Source: Bacteroidota bacterium (GTDB taxonomy: Bacteria; Bacteroidota; Ignavibacteria; OLB7). From it: a stretch of DNA of 64,000 nt. Position numbers and translations under genes: made by a program. The notes below the pieces were generated by a model, which worked only from the letters and a program-made list of their open reading frames with translations, made no database searches and had not been told where the DNA came from. The stretch covers positions 124,001-188,000 of the forward strand of contig JAFDZV010000006.1 in assembly GCA_018266795.1 (NCBI GenBank), read 5' to 3'. How positions within the stretch are numbered: the first letter of the stretch is position 1; every line of letters starts with the position of its first letter. Shown piece by piece: positions 34,657 to 42,927 of the stretch.

Positions 34657-36975
34657 TCACACTCTCTTGCGGCACTTCGGGCATTCCGTAACTGTACCCT
34701 CCCCCTCGCGAATGCTCTCCACGCTCCACCTGTTGCCGCAGTGCGGGCACGGCATGTTGACCGGCTTCCGGCTCGATGTGAAGCGGCACTCGGGATACCT
34801 GGTGCAGCCGTAGAAGACACTGTTGTAGCGCCCCCCCACACGTTCCACCAACGCTCCCTCGCCGCAGGCCGGGCAGTGCACGTCCAGCGGGATCGCCTTC
34901 GTTGCCGTGCAGGCCGGATAGTTGGAGCATCCGTAGAACTCACTCCCGCCGCGTCCGCGTCGCCGCCGCATCGGTGCGCCGCATGCGTCGCACGGCACGG
35001 CCTCGCCGGCCGCCGGAGCCGGCTGTCCGACCGGAGCGGAGGAGTTCGCCGCATCGTTCCCATCACCTGCGGGTAGGGGCGCGGAGCCGCGTCCCATGTC
35101 GATGCCGAGCCGCGAATACCCTGCAACGGCGCGCGCTCCGCCGCGTCCTGCCGTACGGAGCGACTCCTCCAGAGGCTTGTAGAAGCGCTGCATCACTTTC
35201 ACGTACGTTGCACTGCCGCCGGCAATCGTATCCAGTTCACCCTCCATCTTCGCCGTGAACTTCACATCGAAAAGCGCGGGGAAGCCGTTCACCAGAACGT
35301 CGCAGACCTTCATCCCCAGCTCCGTTGCATGCAGCTTGCGTTCGCGCTGCTCCACGTAGCCCCGCTCCTGAATCGTGGCGATGATGGCCGCATACGTGCT
35401 CGGGCGCCCGATCCCCTTCGCCTCCAACTCCTTCACAAGCAGGCTCTCCGTGTAGCGAGCCGGCGGCTTCGTCTGGCTTCCCTTGATCTCGGCCTCCCTC
35501 AGGCTCAGCTCGTCCCCCTTGCGAATCCCGGCCGGGAGAATCGTCTCCAGCTCGCGATCCGCATCATCGGCGCCGCGCGCACCGGCTGCGCGCCGGCCGC
35601 GCTCCTCGTCTTCCGGCTCCATCTCCGCATAGATCTGCATCCAGCCATGGAAGCGGGTGATGCGGCCGCTCGCGCGAAACAGGAAGGGGCCGCCGCTGAT
35701 CTCCACCGTTGTCTGGTCGAACACGGCCGGCGCCATCTGGCTGGCAACGAATCGGCTCCAGATCAATTCGTAGAGATCGGCCATCTCCTTGTCCAGGTGT
35801 TTGCGCGCCTCCTTCGGTGTGATCGTGATGTCTGCCGGGCGGATCGCCTCGTGCGCATCCTGCACGTTCGTCTTCGCGCGCTTCTTCGCCACAGCCGCCG
35901 TGCGAGCGGCCGCCTGTCTGGGTGCGGGGAGATATTCCTTGCCGTAGTTGCCGTAGATATACTCCTCGGCCGCATCCACGGCCTCCTCGCTCACGCGAGT
36001 GGAGTCGGTTCGCATGTACGTGATCAGCCCCAGACGCCCGCGCGTGGTTCCGAGATCCACTCCCTCGTACAATCCCTGCGCAAGTTTCATCGTTCGCCCC
36101 GGATTGATCTTCAACCGGCGCGATGCCTCCTGCTGCACCGTGGACGTTGTAAAGGGTTGCGGCGGATTGCGCTTCATCTCCTTCGTGGCCAGCGAGGAGA
36201 TGGCATACGTCTCACGCATCGCGCGATCGCGGAGCTCCTCCGCCTCCTTCAACGTTGCGATATGCGTCGGCACTCCATCCTTCTCACGGTCCACCTGCGA
36301 GCCGGACGGGTTGCGCAGATCGCGGCCGTCCGCACGCACCAGACGTGCAACGATCTCCTCATCGGCGCTCGTGAAGAAGTGGCCGACCAGGTTCCAGTAA
36401 TCGATTGCGATGAAGGAGTTGATGGCGCGTTCGCGTTCCACCACCAGGCGAACCGCAACCGATTGAACGCGGCCGGCCGAAAGGCCCCGCGCCTCGCCGG
36501 CGAAGCGGCGCCAGAGGAATGGGGAAATCTTGTAGCCGATCAGGCGATCCATCACGCGGCGCGCCTCCTGCGCCTGCACCATCGCGCCATCGATGGCGCG
36601 CGGCCGGCTCATTGCCGTGGTGACGCCGCTGCGCGTGATCTCGTTGAAGAGCACGCGGCTGATGTTGCCGTTCTCGTCGCGAATTGCCTCGGCGATGTGG
36701 TGCGCAATCGCCTCCCCCTCGCGATCGGGGTCCGTGGCAAGGAACACGCGATCGCACCGCGCGGCAAGCGCGCGCAGGCGTTTCACCACCTCTTCCTTTC
36801 CGCCGATCACCACGTACGTTGGAACGAACCCGTTCGCGACATCGATCGCAAGGCCGTCGCGCGGCAGATCGCGAACGTGGCCCACGGAGGCCTCCACGAT
36901 GTAGTCCGAGCCGAGATACTTGTTGATGGTTTTCGCCTTCGCAGGCGACTCCACTATGACGAGCGACTTTGACAC
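34657..36975 (-). CDS. topA: DNA topoisomerase I (type IA)
   Basis: A 772-residue enzyme relaxing negative supercoils by breaking one DNA strand. It starts with the Toprim domain (SLVIVESPAKAKTINKYLG, DPDREGEAIAHH carrying the metal Asp/Glu). The active-site tyrosine is in GLITYMRTDSTRVS near residue 319. The region DVHEAIRPAD-like (VQDAHEAIRPADI) and MTIGRPSTYA-like (GIGRPSTYAAII) are intact. Three C-terminal four-Cys zinc domains follow: CDACGAP...CSNYPAC, CPACGEG...CTRYPEC and CPHCGNR...CPKC. Translation starts at a GTG (MSKSLVIVES). The gene overlaps nothing; a NUDIX gene lies upstream on the same strand with a 93-base gap containing CTTGG-type repeats. Confidence 0.95.
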   Translation of the reverse strand: MSKSLVIVESPAKAKTINKYLGSDYIVEASVGHVRDLPRDGLAIDVANGFVPTYVVIGGKEEVVKRLRALAARCDRVFLATDPDREGEAIAHHIAEAIRDENGNISRVLFNEITRSGVTTAMSRPRAIDGAMVQAQEARRVMDRLIGYKISPFLWRRFAGEARGLSAGRVQSVAVRLVVERERAINSFIAIDYWNLVGHFFTSADEEIVARLVRADGRDLRNPSGSQVDREKDGVPTHIATLKEAEELRDRAMRETYAISSLATKEMKRNPPQPFTTSTVQQEASRRLKINPGRTMKLAQGLYEGVDLGTTRGRLGLITYMRTDSTRVSEEAVDAAEEYIYGNYGKEYLPAPRQAAARTAAVAKKRAKTNVQDAHEAIRPADITITPKEARKHLDKEMADLYELIWSRFVASQMAPAVFDQTTVEISGGPFLFRASGRITRFHGWMQIYAEMEPEDEERGRRAAGARGADDADRELETILPAGIRKGDELSLREAEIKGSQTKPPARYTESLLVKELEAKGIGRPSTYAAIIATIQERGYVEQRERKLHATELGMKVCDVLVNGFPALFDVKFTAKMEGELDTIAGGSATYVKVMQRFYKPLEESLRTAGRGGARAVAGYSRLGIDMGRGSAPLPAGDGNDAANSSAPVGQPAPAAGEAVPCDACGAPMRRRRGRGGSEFYGCSNYPACTATKAIPLDVHCPACGEGALVERVGGRYNSVFYGCTRYPECRFTSSRKPVNMPCPHCGNRWSVESIREGEGTVTECPKCRKRV

Positions 36976-37068
36976 GGTTGGGCTTGGGTCTTGGAACGCC
37001 CGGCTGCGCCGGACGTTGGGGCCTGGTCAGTGCGGACAACGGAGTAAAGAGAACCCGGGATCTATGTA

Positions 37069-37581
37069 TCAGCTTCCATCACTGCCCGGCGCAATGTTGA
37101 GGCCGTCATTGTGCGAGATGAACCGCAACGAATCGGCAACGGAGCGAAGGTTGGCCGTGAGGAAGCCGGGCTTCACTACGATCGATTCAAGCGAATCGAT
37201 ATTGAACCACTGGAACAGAGGCGGCGTCGTGCCCTCGCTTCCAACGAAGCTATCACCGCGATCAAGCACGCCGGTCTCCGCAGGGAACTCCACCAGGAAG
37301 TAGATGCCCAGCTCATGATAGCGGCGCCCCCGGTACGTGAAGAAATTCTCCGCCACCCAGAGCGGCCGCACGACGCGCGGCTCCGCGCCCATCTCCTCCA
37401 CCATCTCGCGCCGCACGGTCTCCTCCGCGGTTTCACCCATTTCGCACCGGCCGCCCGGCGGCGACCAGAACCAATCCTCCTCCGTCTTGTGAAGCAGAAC
37501 GCGTCCGCCATGCAGGGCAATGGCCACGGCACGGTATTGAAACACCTGATCCTCTCGGGAAATAGCCAGCATGTGATTCAT
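37069..37581 (-). CDS. NUDIX hydrolase
   Basis: A 170-residue hydrolase of nucleoside-diphosphate-linked compounds. The Nudix box is complete: G-G-R-C-E-M-G-E-T-A-E-E-T-V-R-R-E-M-V-E-E-M-G, matching GX5EX7REUXEEXGU, around residues 43-65. The strand order before it (QYRAVAIALHGGRVLLHKTEEDWFWSPPGGR) and after (YHELGIYFLVEFPAE, FQWFNIDSLES) is normal for the fold. The C-terminal tail (LTANLRSVADSLRFISHNDG) resembles MutT/YfcD-type NUDIX proteins of broad substrate choice. The substrate cannot be predicted. It may be co-transcribed with topA, which follows on the same strand. Confidence 0.85.
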   Translation of the reverse strand: MNHMLAISREDQVFQYRAVAIALHGGRVLLHKTEEDWFWSPPGGRCEMGETAEETVRREMVEEMGAEPRVVRPLWVAENFFTYRGRRYHELGIYFLVEFPAETGVLDRGDSFVGSEGTTPPLFQWFNIDSLESIVVKPGFLTANLRSVADSLRFISHNDGLNIAPGSDGS

Positions 37582-37630
37582 GGATGGATGGACAAGATAG
37601 CAATCCCGAGACGCTCGGCGTCGGGCCTGG

Positions 37631-37670
37631 TTCTTGGGACGCTCGGCTGAGCCTCGCTATTGGGCCTGGC
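37631..37670. repeat. Single reversed unit of the 39-bp repeat family
   Basis: The minus strand here reads AGCGAGGCTCAGCCGAGCG followed by TCCCAAGAACC, the same unit as the tandem array at 63000-63194 and the pair at 34568-34655. It stands alone and reversed. Confidence 0.6.
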
Positions 37671-37697
37671 AGCGAACCTGCCGGTGGCCACCGAACA

Positions 37698-37739
37698 ACC
37701 AAGCACCAAGACCCAAGTACCAAGCACGAAGTACCAGAT
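37698..37739 (+). repeat. CCAAG heptad tract
   Basis: Six consecutive 7-base units, each a variant of ACCAAGn: ACCAAGC, ACCAAGA, CCCAAGT, ACCAAGC, ACGAAGT, ACCAGAT. The reverse complement matches the CTTGGnn family at 62758-62869. Confidence 0.75.
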
Positions 37740-37759
37740 CGCCTGCCGTTGGTTCCACT

Positions 37760-37893
37760 CTATCTGTAGATGCGCCGCATCCAACGATCTCAAGCTCCCC
37801 GCAGGGAACGGCCTGTGCCTTCATTCGAGACAGACAGGTCGCTCCTGGACGGAGCTTATCGAAGGAGAGAGCGGCAGCATCGGCTACAGATAG
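37760..37893 (+). mobile_element. MITE-like element, copy 1 (134 bp, 10-bp terminal inverted repeats)
   Basis: The element is bounded by perfect inverted repeats CTATCTGTAG (37760-37769) and CTACAGATAG (37884-37893). An identical layout recurs at 38065-38198, with only about three base differences over the surrounding 193 bp. No transposase or coding frame lies inside. A partial, reversed relative ends at 62961. The size and TIRs suggest a miniature inverted-repeat element or a structured RNA gene; the shared flanks beyond the TIRs argue that at least one copy arose by local duplication. Confidence 0.6.
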
Positions 37894-38064
37894 ACTGCAT
37901 TTGCGGTGACGAATCCTGCTTGTGAATGGCAACGGCTCCTTCGGCGGAACAGTGGATTGCCACGGATCGGCTGGCGAACTGCATGATGCACCGTGTCCAA
38001 GCACGAAGCACAAAGACCCAAGTACCAAGCACGAAGTACCAGATCGCCTGCCGTTGGTTCCACT

Positions 38065-38198
38065 CTATCTGTAGATGCGCCGCATCCAACGATCTCAAGC
38101 TCCCAGCAGGGAGCGGCCTGTGCCTTCATTCGAGACAGACAGGTCGCTCCTGGACGGAGCTTATCGAAGGAGAGAGCGGCAGCATCGGCTACAGATAG
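38065..38198 (+). mobile_element. MITE-like element, copy 2
   Basis: Second copy, offset 305 bases from copy 1, with the same 10-bp terminal inverted repeats (38065-38074 and 38189-38198) and about 98% identity including 50 bases of shared left flank and 7 of right flank. Confidence 0.6.
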
Positions 38199-38324
38199 GC
38201 TGCATGCCCGCCCGACATATGCATCATGGCGGGCACGGGAAGGCCCGGTAGTGTCGCAGTTTGCATTCGATGGGAATAGTCTGTGCTGCATGCAGGACTG
38301 GGACAGGGCTCCGGCAAACACTAC

Positions 38325-38370
38325 CCAAGATCCAAGAACCAAGATCCAAGTACCAAACCCCAAGTACCAA
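38325..38370 (+). repeat. CCAAG heptad tract before the glycosyltransferase
   Basis: Six full units at 7-bp spacing: CCAAGAT, CCAAGAA, CCAAGAT, CCAAGTA, CCAAACC, CCAAGTA, ending CCAA. It lies 24 bases upstream of the next gene's start. Confidence 0.8.
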
Positions 38371-38378
38371 CTCCTCCG

Positions 38379-38386
38379 TATCTTGG
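38379..38386 (+). promoter_or_regulatory. Candidate -7 element close to the glycosyltransferase start
   Basis: TATCTTGG (7 of 8 with TAnnTTTG) ends 7 bases before the ATG, directly after the CCAAG heptads. No TTG is seen at the right upstream spacing, so support is weak. Confidence 0.3.
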
Positions 38387-38393
38387 CGGGCCT

Positions 38394-39719
38394 ATGAAGA
38401 ACGTATTGATCGTTGCCTACTACTTCCCCCCATCGGGCGGACCTGGTGTACAGCGGGTGTTGAAATATGTGCAGTACCTGCGCGAGTTCGGCTGGGAGCC
38501 GACGGTGCTGACGGTTCGTGACGGGAACTTTCCCGCGCGCGACGAGTCATTACTGAACGAGATCCCGGACGGCGTGCGCGTTATTCGCACGGAGATCTTC
38601 GAACCGTACGATGCCTACCGGAAGCTGACGGGGAAACAGAAGGGAACGGCGATCGATGTCAACACGATCAGGAAGGAGGGGGCGAAGATCTCCATGTCCG
38701 AACGGATTGCGGAGTTCGTGCGCGCGACATTCTTCATTCCCGACGCACGGATCGGCTGGTACAGGCATGCATACCGGGCGGGCCTCGACGCGATTGCCAG
38801 GTACAGAATCGACGCCATCTACAGTTCCTCCCCTCCGTACACCTGCGCGCTGATTGCGCGCGGACTGAAGCGCAGAACGGGCCTGCCGTGGGTTGCAGGG
38901 TTTCGCGATCCGTGGACGCGCTTCATCACGACGCCGGACCGCTGGGCGATTCCGGCGGCGATCGATCGCCGTCTGGAGCGCTCGGTGTTCACCGAGGCCG
39001 ACGCCGTGGAGGTTGCATGGCTGGGCATCCGGAAGGATGCGCTGGGGAAGTATCCATCGCTCGATGCATCGAAGTTCCACCATCTCCCGAACGGCTTCGA
39101 CAGTGCGGACTATCCGGTTGTGGACGCATCAACCCGAACGGACGATCGCTACACCGTAACCTACACCGGCTCCATGTACGGCCGCCGCAATCCCGACGCC
39201 TTCCTGAAGGCCGTGGAATTGCTGGCGCAGCGCGGCGACATCGATCCGGCGAACATCCGGCTCCGGTTCATCGGCCGCTTCGGCGACGAGGTGATGCAGA
39301 TGTTCCGCAGCAGCGCGCTGGGAAGCGCCATCGAAGTTGTTGGATACATGGCGCATCGCGAGAGCATCGCGCAGCTTCTGCTTGCCGACGCCCTGTTGCT
39401 GGTGGTGGACGAGTGCGACGAAAGCGACGAGGTTGTGCCGGGGAAGGTGTACGAATACATCGGCTCCGGCCGGCCGCTGATGGCGATTGCGCCGGAGAAG
39501 GGAGCGATCGCCGATCTCGTGGCGGAGACCCGCGCCGGTTTCGTGGCACATCAATCCAACATCGAAGGAATCGCCCGCGGCTTCCTGGGCCTGTACCGCG
39601 AGCATGTGAGCGGCGTGCGGACTCTGGTTCCGAATACGGAGGCGATTGCGCGCTACGAGCGGCGCAACACCACCGGAGAACTGGCGCGTCTGCTGGAAAG
39701 CATCAGCCCGCGCTCGTAG
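38394..39719 (+). CDS. Glycosyltransferase, GT4-like
   Basis: A 441-residue cytoplasmic or membrane-associated glycosyltransferase with two Rossmann domains. N-terminal signature KNVLIVAYYFPPSGGPGVQRVLKYVQYLREFGWEPTVLT is typical of the GT4 acceptor domain. DAIYSSSPPYTCALIARGL and WVAGFRDPWT follow. The C-terminal half has a TGSMYGRRNPDAFLKAVELL start, EVVGYMAHRESIAQLLLADALLLVV and the VPGKVYEYIGSGRPLMAIAPEKG box with the catalytic Glu-rich loop. It likely adds a sugar to LPS, exopolysaccharide or a lipid carrier. The start at 38394 matches the conserved N-terminus; the frame is open upstream only through heptad repeats. A membrane protein gene of the YfhO type follows after 289 bases. Confidence 0.85.
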   Translation: MKNVLIVAYYFPPSGGPGVQRVLKYVQYLREFGWEPTVLTVRDGNFPARDESLLNEIPDGVRVIRTEIFEPYDAYRKLTGKQKGTAIDVNTIRKEGAKISMSERIAEFVRATFFIPDARIGWYRHAYRAGLDAIARYRIDAIYSSSPPYTCALIARGLKRRTGLPWVAGFRDPWTRFITTPDRWAIPAAIDRRLERSVFTEADAVEVAWLGIRKDALGKYPSLDASKFHHLPNGFDSADYPVVDASTRTDDRYTVTYTGSMYGRRNPDAFLKAVELLAQRGDIDPANIRLRFIGRFGDEVMQMFRSSALGSAIEVVGYMAHRESIAQLLLADALLLVVDECDESDEVVPGKVYEYIGSGRPLMAIAPEKGAIADLVAETRAGFVAHQSNIEGIARGFLGLYREHVSGVRTLVPNTEAIARYERRNTTGELARLLESISPRS

Positions 39720-40008
39720 CCCGGCACACACCGTTTTCTAATCCGCGGCAAGTCGCTATCATTGCGCTTTCCGCCCGGGCTCTGTCTGACTATCCTGTTT
39801 GGGCCGGATCGCCGCGCCTACAGCGCCCGCGGCCACGTTGCACTCGCTCGCCGTAGGCCGCAACGTCTCGTTCGAGCGCCCTGCCGCGGACACCGATCGC
39901 TCGCGACCGGCTCACAAAACAATTGTCGGACAAGCCGACACGCACGCCGCATGCGCCGTTGATTCATCGGCCTCCAGGCGGCACACCTATCCGACCTACA
40001 GAGCGTTT

Positions 40009-42762
40009 ATGGCAACAAACCGCAGTACCCCGGCGCGACGTACCAACACCACGCGCCGGCCGGCCACGCCCAGAACCGATTCACGGTCACCTCTGGACAA
40101 GATCCCGGAGAAGTATCTGACGCCGATCTACATCGGCCTCATCCTCGTCTCTCTGCTCGTCTTCTTCGGCGGCGTGATCTTCACCGGCAAGTACTTCGCT
40201 ACGAACGACAACATCTCCTGGCTGAGCTTCGTTCCCTATCTGGACCAGATGGCGGCCAAGGGTGAGCATCCGTTCTGGCTTCCGTATATCTTCAGCGGCA
40301 TGCCCGGCTTCGCCGCATACCTGGTTACCGGCGAGCGGGCATGGGATATTTCCATGTGGCTGCTGGACAAGATCGAGCACATCTTCGCCTTCGGCAACTT
40401 CTGGCTGATGCGTGTGGTGTTCTTCTACTTCGTCTACGGCATCGGCATGTACCTGCTGATGCGAACAAAGCAGTTCGCGCGGTCCACATCGCTCTATGTG
40501 GCGCTCGCGGCGATGTTCAGCACCTGGATCATCGTCTACATCATGATCGGTCACAACACGAAGATCGGCGTGTTGATGACATTCCCCTTCATCTTCATGT
40601 GCCTGGAGCGGCTGCTTCAGCGCTGGAGCCTGCTCTACGCCGGTCTGCTGATTCTGGTGGCGCATGTGATGATGGAACAGAACCACCCGCAGACCGCCTT
40701 CTACGGGGCCGCGGCGGTTGGCATCTACATGCTGTTCAAGGGAGTCGAGAGCCTGATGGCCGCCAACAGCAAACAGCTTCTCCGCTTCGGTGCAACGATC
40801 GGCATGCTGATTATCGCCGGCCTGTTCGCCTACGGGATGGGGCTCGACCGCTACAACGCCATCAGCGAGTACACTCCCTACTCCACCCGCGGCGCCAAGG
40901 CGCTGGTGCAGGACAAGGCGGACAAGGACCAGCAGGATGACGGCGGCCATGGCTACAAGTACGCTACGGACTGGTCGTTCTCTCCCGAGGAGACGATCAC
41001 CTATCTGATCCCCTCCTACTACGGTTTCGGCAAGATCGATGTCAGCGGCCCCGGCATCGAGCCGCAGAAGGCCATGACCTACTGGGGGCAGATGCCCTTC
41101 ACCGACGCCGGACATTACGCCGGTATCGGCGTGCTGCTGCTTGCACTGCTGGGCATATGGGTCTACAGGCGAAACATGTTCGTGTGGTCGCTTGTCGCCA
41201 TCGGCCTGTTCGGGCTGGTTCTCTCGTTCGGCAAGAACATGTCGTTCCTCTACGATCTGTTCTACTACCATTTCCCGAGCTTCAGCAAGTTCAGGGCGCC
41301 CAGCCAGTCGCTGGTGCTGCTGGAGTTTGTGCTTCCGATACTCGCCGGCTTCGGGCTGCACGCCATTGTGATGGCGCGCAACGGCGAGAACTGGGAGCAG
41401 TCCGCGAAGAAGCTGCTCCGCGCAACCATCGTCTTCGGCGGCGCGATGCTCCTCGGCTTTCTTCTCTTCACGGCGATGAAGGAGTCGTACATGCAGTCGA
41501 TGACGGAGTCCGTCACGGCGAAGGGAGCGCAGGATCTGCTGCAGTTGAAGGATGTGATCTACGGCAACGCATCCACGGACTTCCTGCTGACGATTCTCTT
41601 CGGCACCGGCACGCTGCTGCTTGCGTGGCTGTACGTGAACCAGAAGCTCGCGTCGGTGATCTTCACCGGCATTCTCTTCGTGGTGCTGATTGCCGACCTG
41701 TGGCGCCAGGACTGGCGGCCGATGGAGGCTACGCCCTGGTCGCAGGCCACAGCGGTATTCAATCCAACGGACGTGGACTCATTCCTTGCGCAGGACACAA
41801 CGAAGTACCGCATCCTGGACCTCACGGCGCCGGGCCCGAATTTCCCCGCGCGCCAGCTTCACGAGCATATCCTTGGCTATCACGCGGCCAAGATGAGGAA
41901 CTATCAGGATCTGATGGACATCGCCGGCAACGGCAACTATGTGACGGCCACGCTTGGCTGGGATATCCTGAACACGAAGTACGTGATCTCCCCCACCAAC
42001 GATCCGCGCGAGCTGGACAAGGTGTTTCCGGGAGCATCCGAACAGTTGAAGCCGGTGTTCACTTCGAAAGAGAAGCAGACCGTCGTCTTCGAGAACACGA
42101 ACACGCTTCCCCGCGCGTGGTTCGTCAACCGCGTGGATGTTGCCGATGCCAAGACGACGTTGGAGAAGATTCGCGACCACGCGTTCGATCCGCGCGATGT
42201 TGCCTACGTGACCGCTCCGCTGAAAGAGCAGGTGCAGCCGGTGGGATACGTTCCGGCGGCAGCGCAGCATCGCGATACGGCAGCCGGGCCGGCACATCCG
42301 GCGGACTCGGCGGCCGCTCCTGCGGCCGCTCCTGCGGCAGCTCCGGCATCGACAGCGGCTCAGACCCCTGCGGCAACCTCCGGCAGGGGAAGCGCAACCG
42401 TTGCGAGCTATGATGCCAATCACTTCACATTGAACGTGGAGGCGCCGGCAACGAACTTCCTGGTGATCAGCGAGATTCACTATCCCCCCTCCTGGAAAGC
42501 CACGATCGACGGCAAACCGGCCGACGTGATCCAGACCAACTACGTGCTGCGCGGCCTGGTGATCCCGCCGGGCAAGCACACGGTGGAGATGCACTTCGAG
42601 AGCGCCGGATTCCAGACCGGCAAGACCGCCTCGCTGGTGCTCAACCTGGCGACCTTCGGCATCATCGGTGCAGGCTTCTGGATGCAGCGCAGGAACCGCA
42701 AGGCCGGAACGGCGACGGAGCCTGGCACAGAGGCCGGACCGGACGATCGCACGGCCGCCTGA
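40009..42762 (+). CDS. YfhO-family integral membrane protein
   Basis: A 917-residue protein with about twelve transmembrane segments. A short basic N-terminal tail (about 25 residues) precedes TM1 (LTPIYIGLILVSLLVFFGGVIF). The loop DNISWLSFVPYLDQMAAKGEHPFWLPYIFSGMPGFA and the helix block that follows are characteristic of YfhO proteins, GT-C-fold enzymes proposed to glycosylate teichoic acids or other envelope polymers. After the membrane domain there is a periplasmic region (DPRELDKVFPGASEQLKPVF, EKQTVVFENTNTLPRAWFVNRVDV), an Ala/Pro-rich linker of about 50 residues, and a C-terminal beta domain (FLVISEIHYPPSWKATIDGKPADVIQTNYVLRGLVIPPGKHTVEMHFES). One last TM ends the protein. Start chosen at the first ATG before the TM1 tail; the open frame reaches 39799. 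Confidence 0.82.
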   Translation: MATNRSTPARRTNTTRRPATPRTDSRSPLDKIPEKYLTPIYIGLILVSLLVFFGGVIFTGKYFATNDNISWLSFVPYLDQMAAKGEHPFWLPYIFSGMPGFAAYLVTGERAWDISMWLLDKIEHIFAFGNFWLMRVVFFYFVYGIGMYLLMRTKQFARSTSLYVALAAMFSTWIIVYIMIGHNTKIGVLMTFPFIFMCLERLLQRWSLLYAGLLILVAHVMMEQNHPQTAFYGAAAVGIYMLFKGVESLMAANSKQLLRFGATIGMLIIAGLFAYGMGLDRYNAISEYTPYSTRGAKALVQDKADKDQQDDGGHGYKYATDWSFSPEETITYLIPSYYGFGKIDVSGPGIEPQKAMTYWGQMPFTDAGHYAGIGVLLLALLGIWVYRRNMFVWSLVAIGLFGLVLSFGKNMSFLYDLFYYHFPSFSKFRAPSQSLVLLEFVLPILAGFGLHAIVMARNGENWEQSAKKLLRATIVFGGAMLLGFLLFTAMKESYMQSMTESVTAKGAQDLLQLKDVIYGNASTDFLLTILFGTGTLLLAWLYVNQKLASVIFTGILFVVLIADLWRQDWRPMEATPWSQATAVFNPTDVDSFLAQDTTKYRILDLTAPGPNFPARQLHEHILGYHAAKMRNYQDLMDIAGNGNYVTATLGWDILNTKYVISPTNDPRELDKVFPGASEQLKPVFTSKEKQTVVFENTNTLPRAWFVNRVDVADAKTTLEKIRDHAFDPRDVAYVTAPLKEQVQPVGYVPAAAQHRDTAAGPAHPADSAAAPAAAPAAAPASTAAQTPAATSGRGSATVASYDANHFTLNVEAPATNFLVISEIHYPPSWKATIDGKPADVIQTNYVLRGLVIPPGKHTVEMHFESAGFQTGKTASLVLNLATFGIIGAGFWMQRRNRKAGTATEPGTEAGPDDRTAA

Positions 42763-42927
42763 TTCGGGGCCGGATGCACATTCCAACCGGGGCGATTTGT
42801 CCGTCGCATCATGCGCGGTGAGTCGCCCCGATTCATTCATGGATCCACCTCCGCCCGTTCGGCGCGGCCCGTGCCCGGCGTGGATGGCGGAGAAAATTCT
42901 CAACGCAGAGAGAACGAGCAGCAGACG

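Larger units (their letters stand above)
37582..38393. other. Repeat-filled intergenic region
   Basis: About 810 bases without a supported gene between divergent nudix and glycosyltransferase genes. It contains one reversed 39-bp-type unit (about 37631-37670), CCAAGnn heptads at 37698-37739 and 38325-38370, and two near-identical 193-bp copies (37708-37900 and 38013-38205) that carry the 134-bp TIR element. Small ORFs here (for example Gly/Leu/Trp/Val-rich ones on the minus strand) are translations of the repeats, not genes. Confidence 0.75.

Noticed and set aside
37660..38200. Several small ORFs in the 37.6-38.2 kb spacer (both strands), some rich in Leu, Gly, Val, Trp
   Set aside because: They translate CCAAG heptads and duplicated TIR elements, are periodic or duplicated as DNA, and lack starts or ribosome sites. 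They are artefacts.
37708..38205. Insertion sequence with transposase
   Set aside because: Elements are 134 bp with no ORF of transposase type; a MITE-like or RNA repeat fits better.
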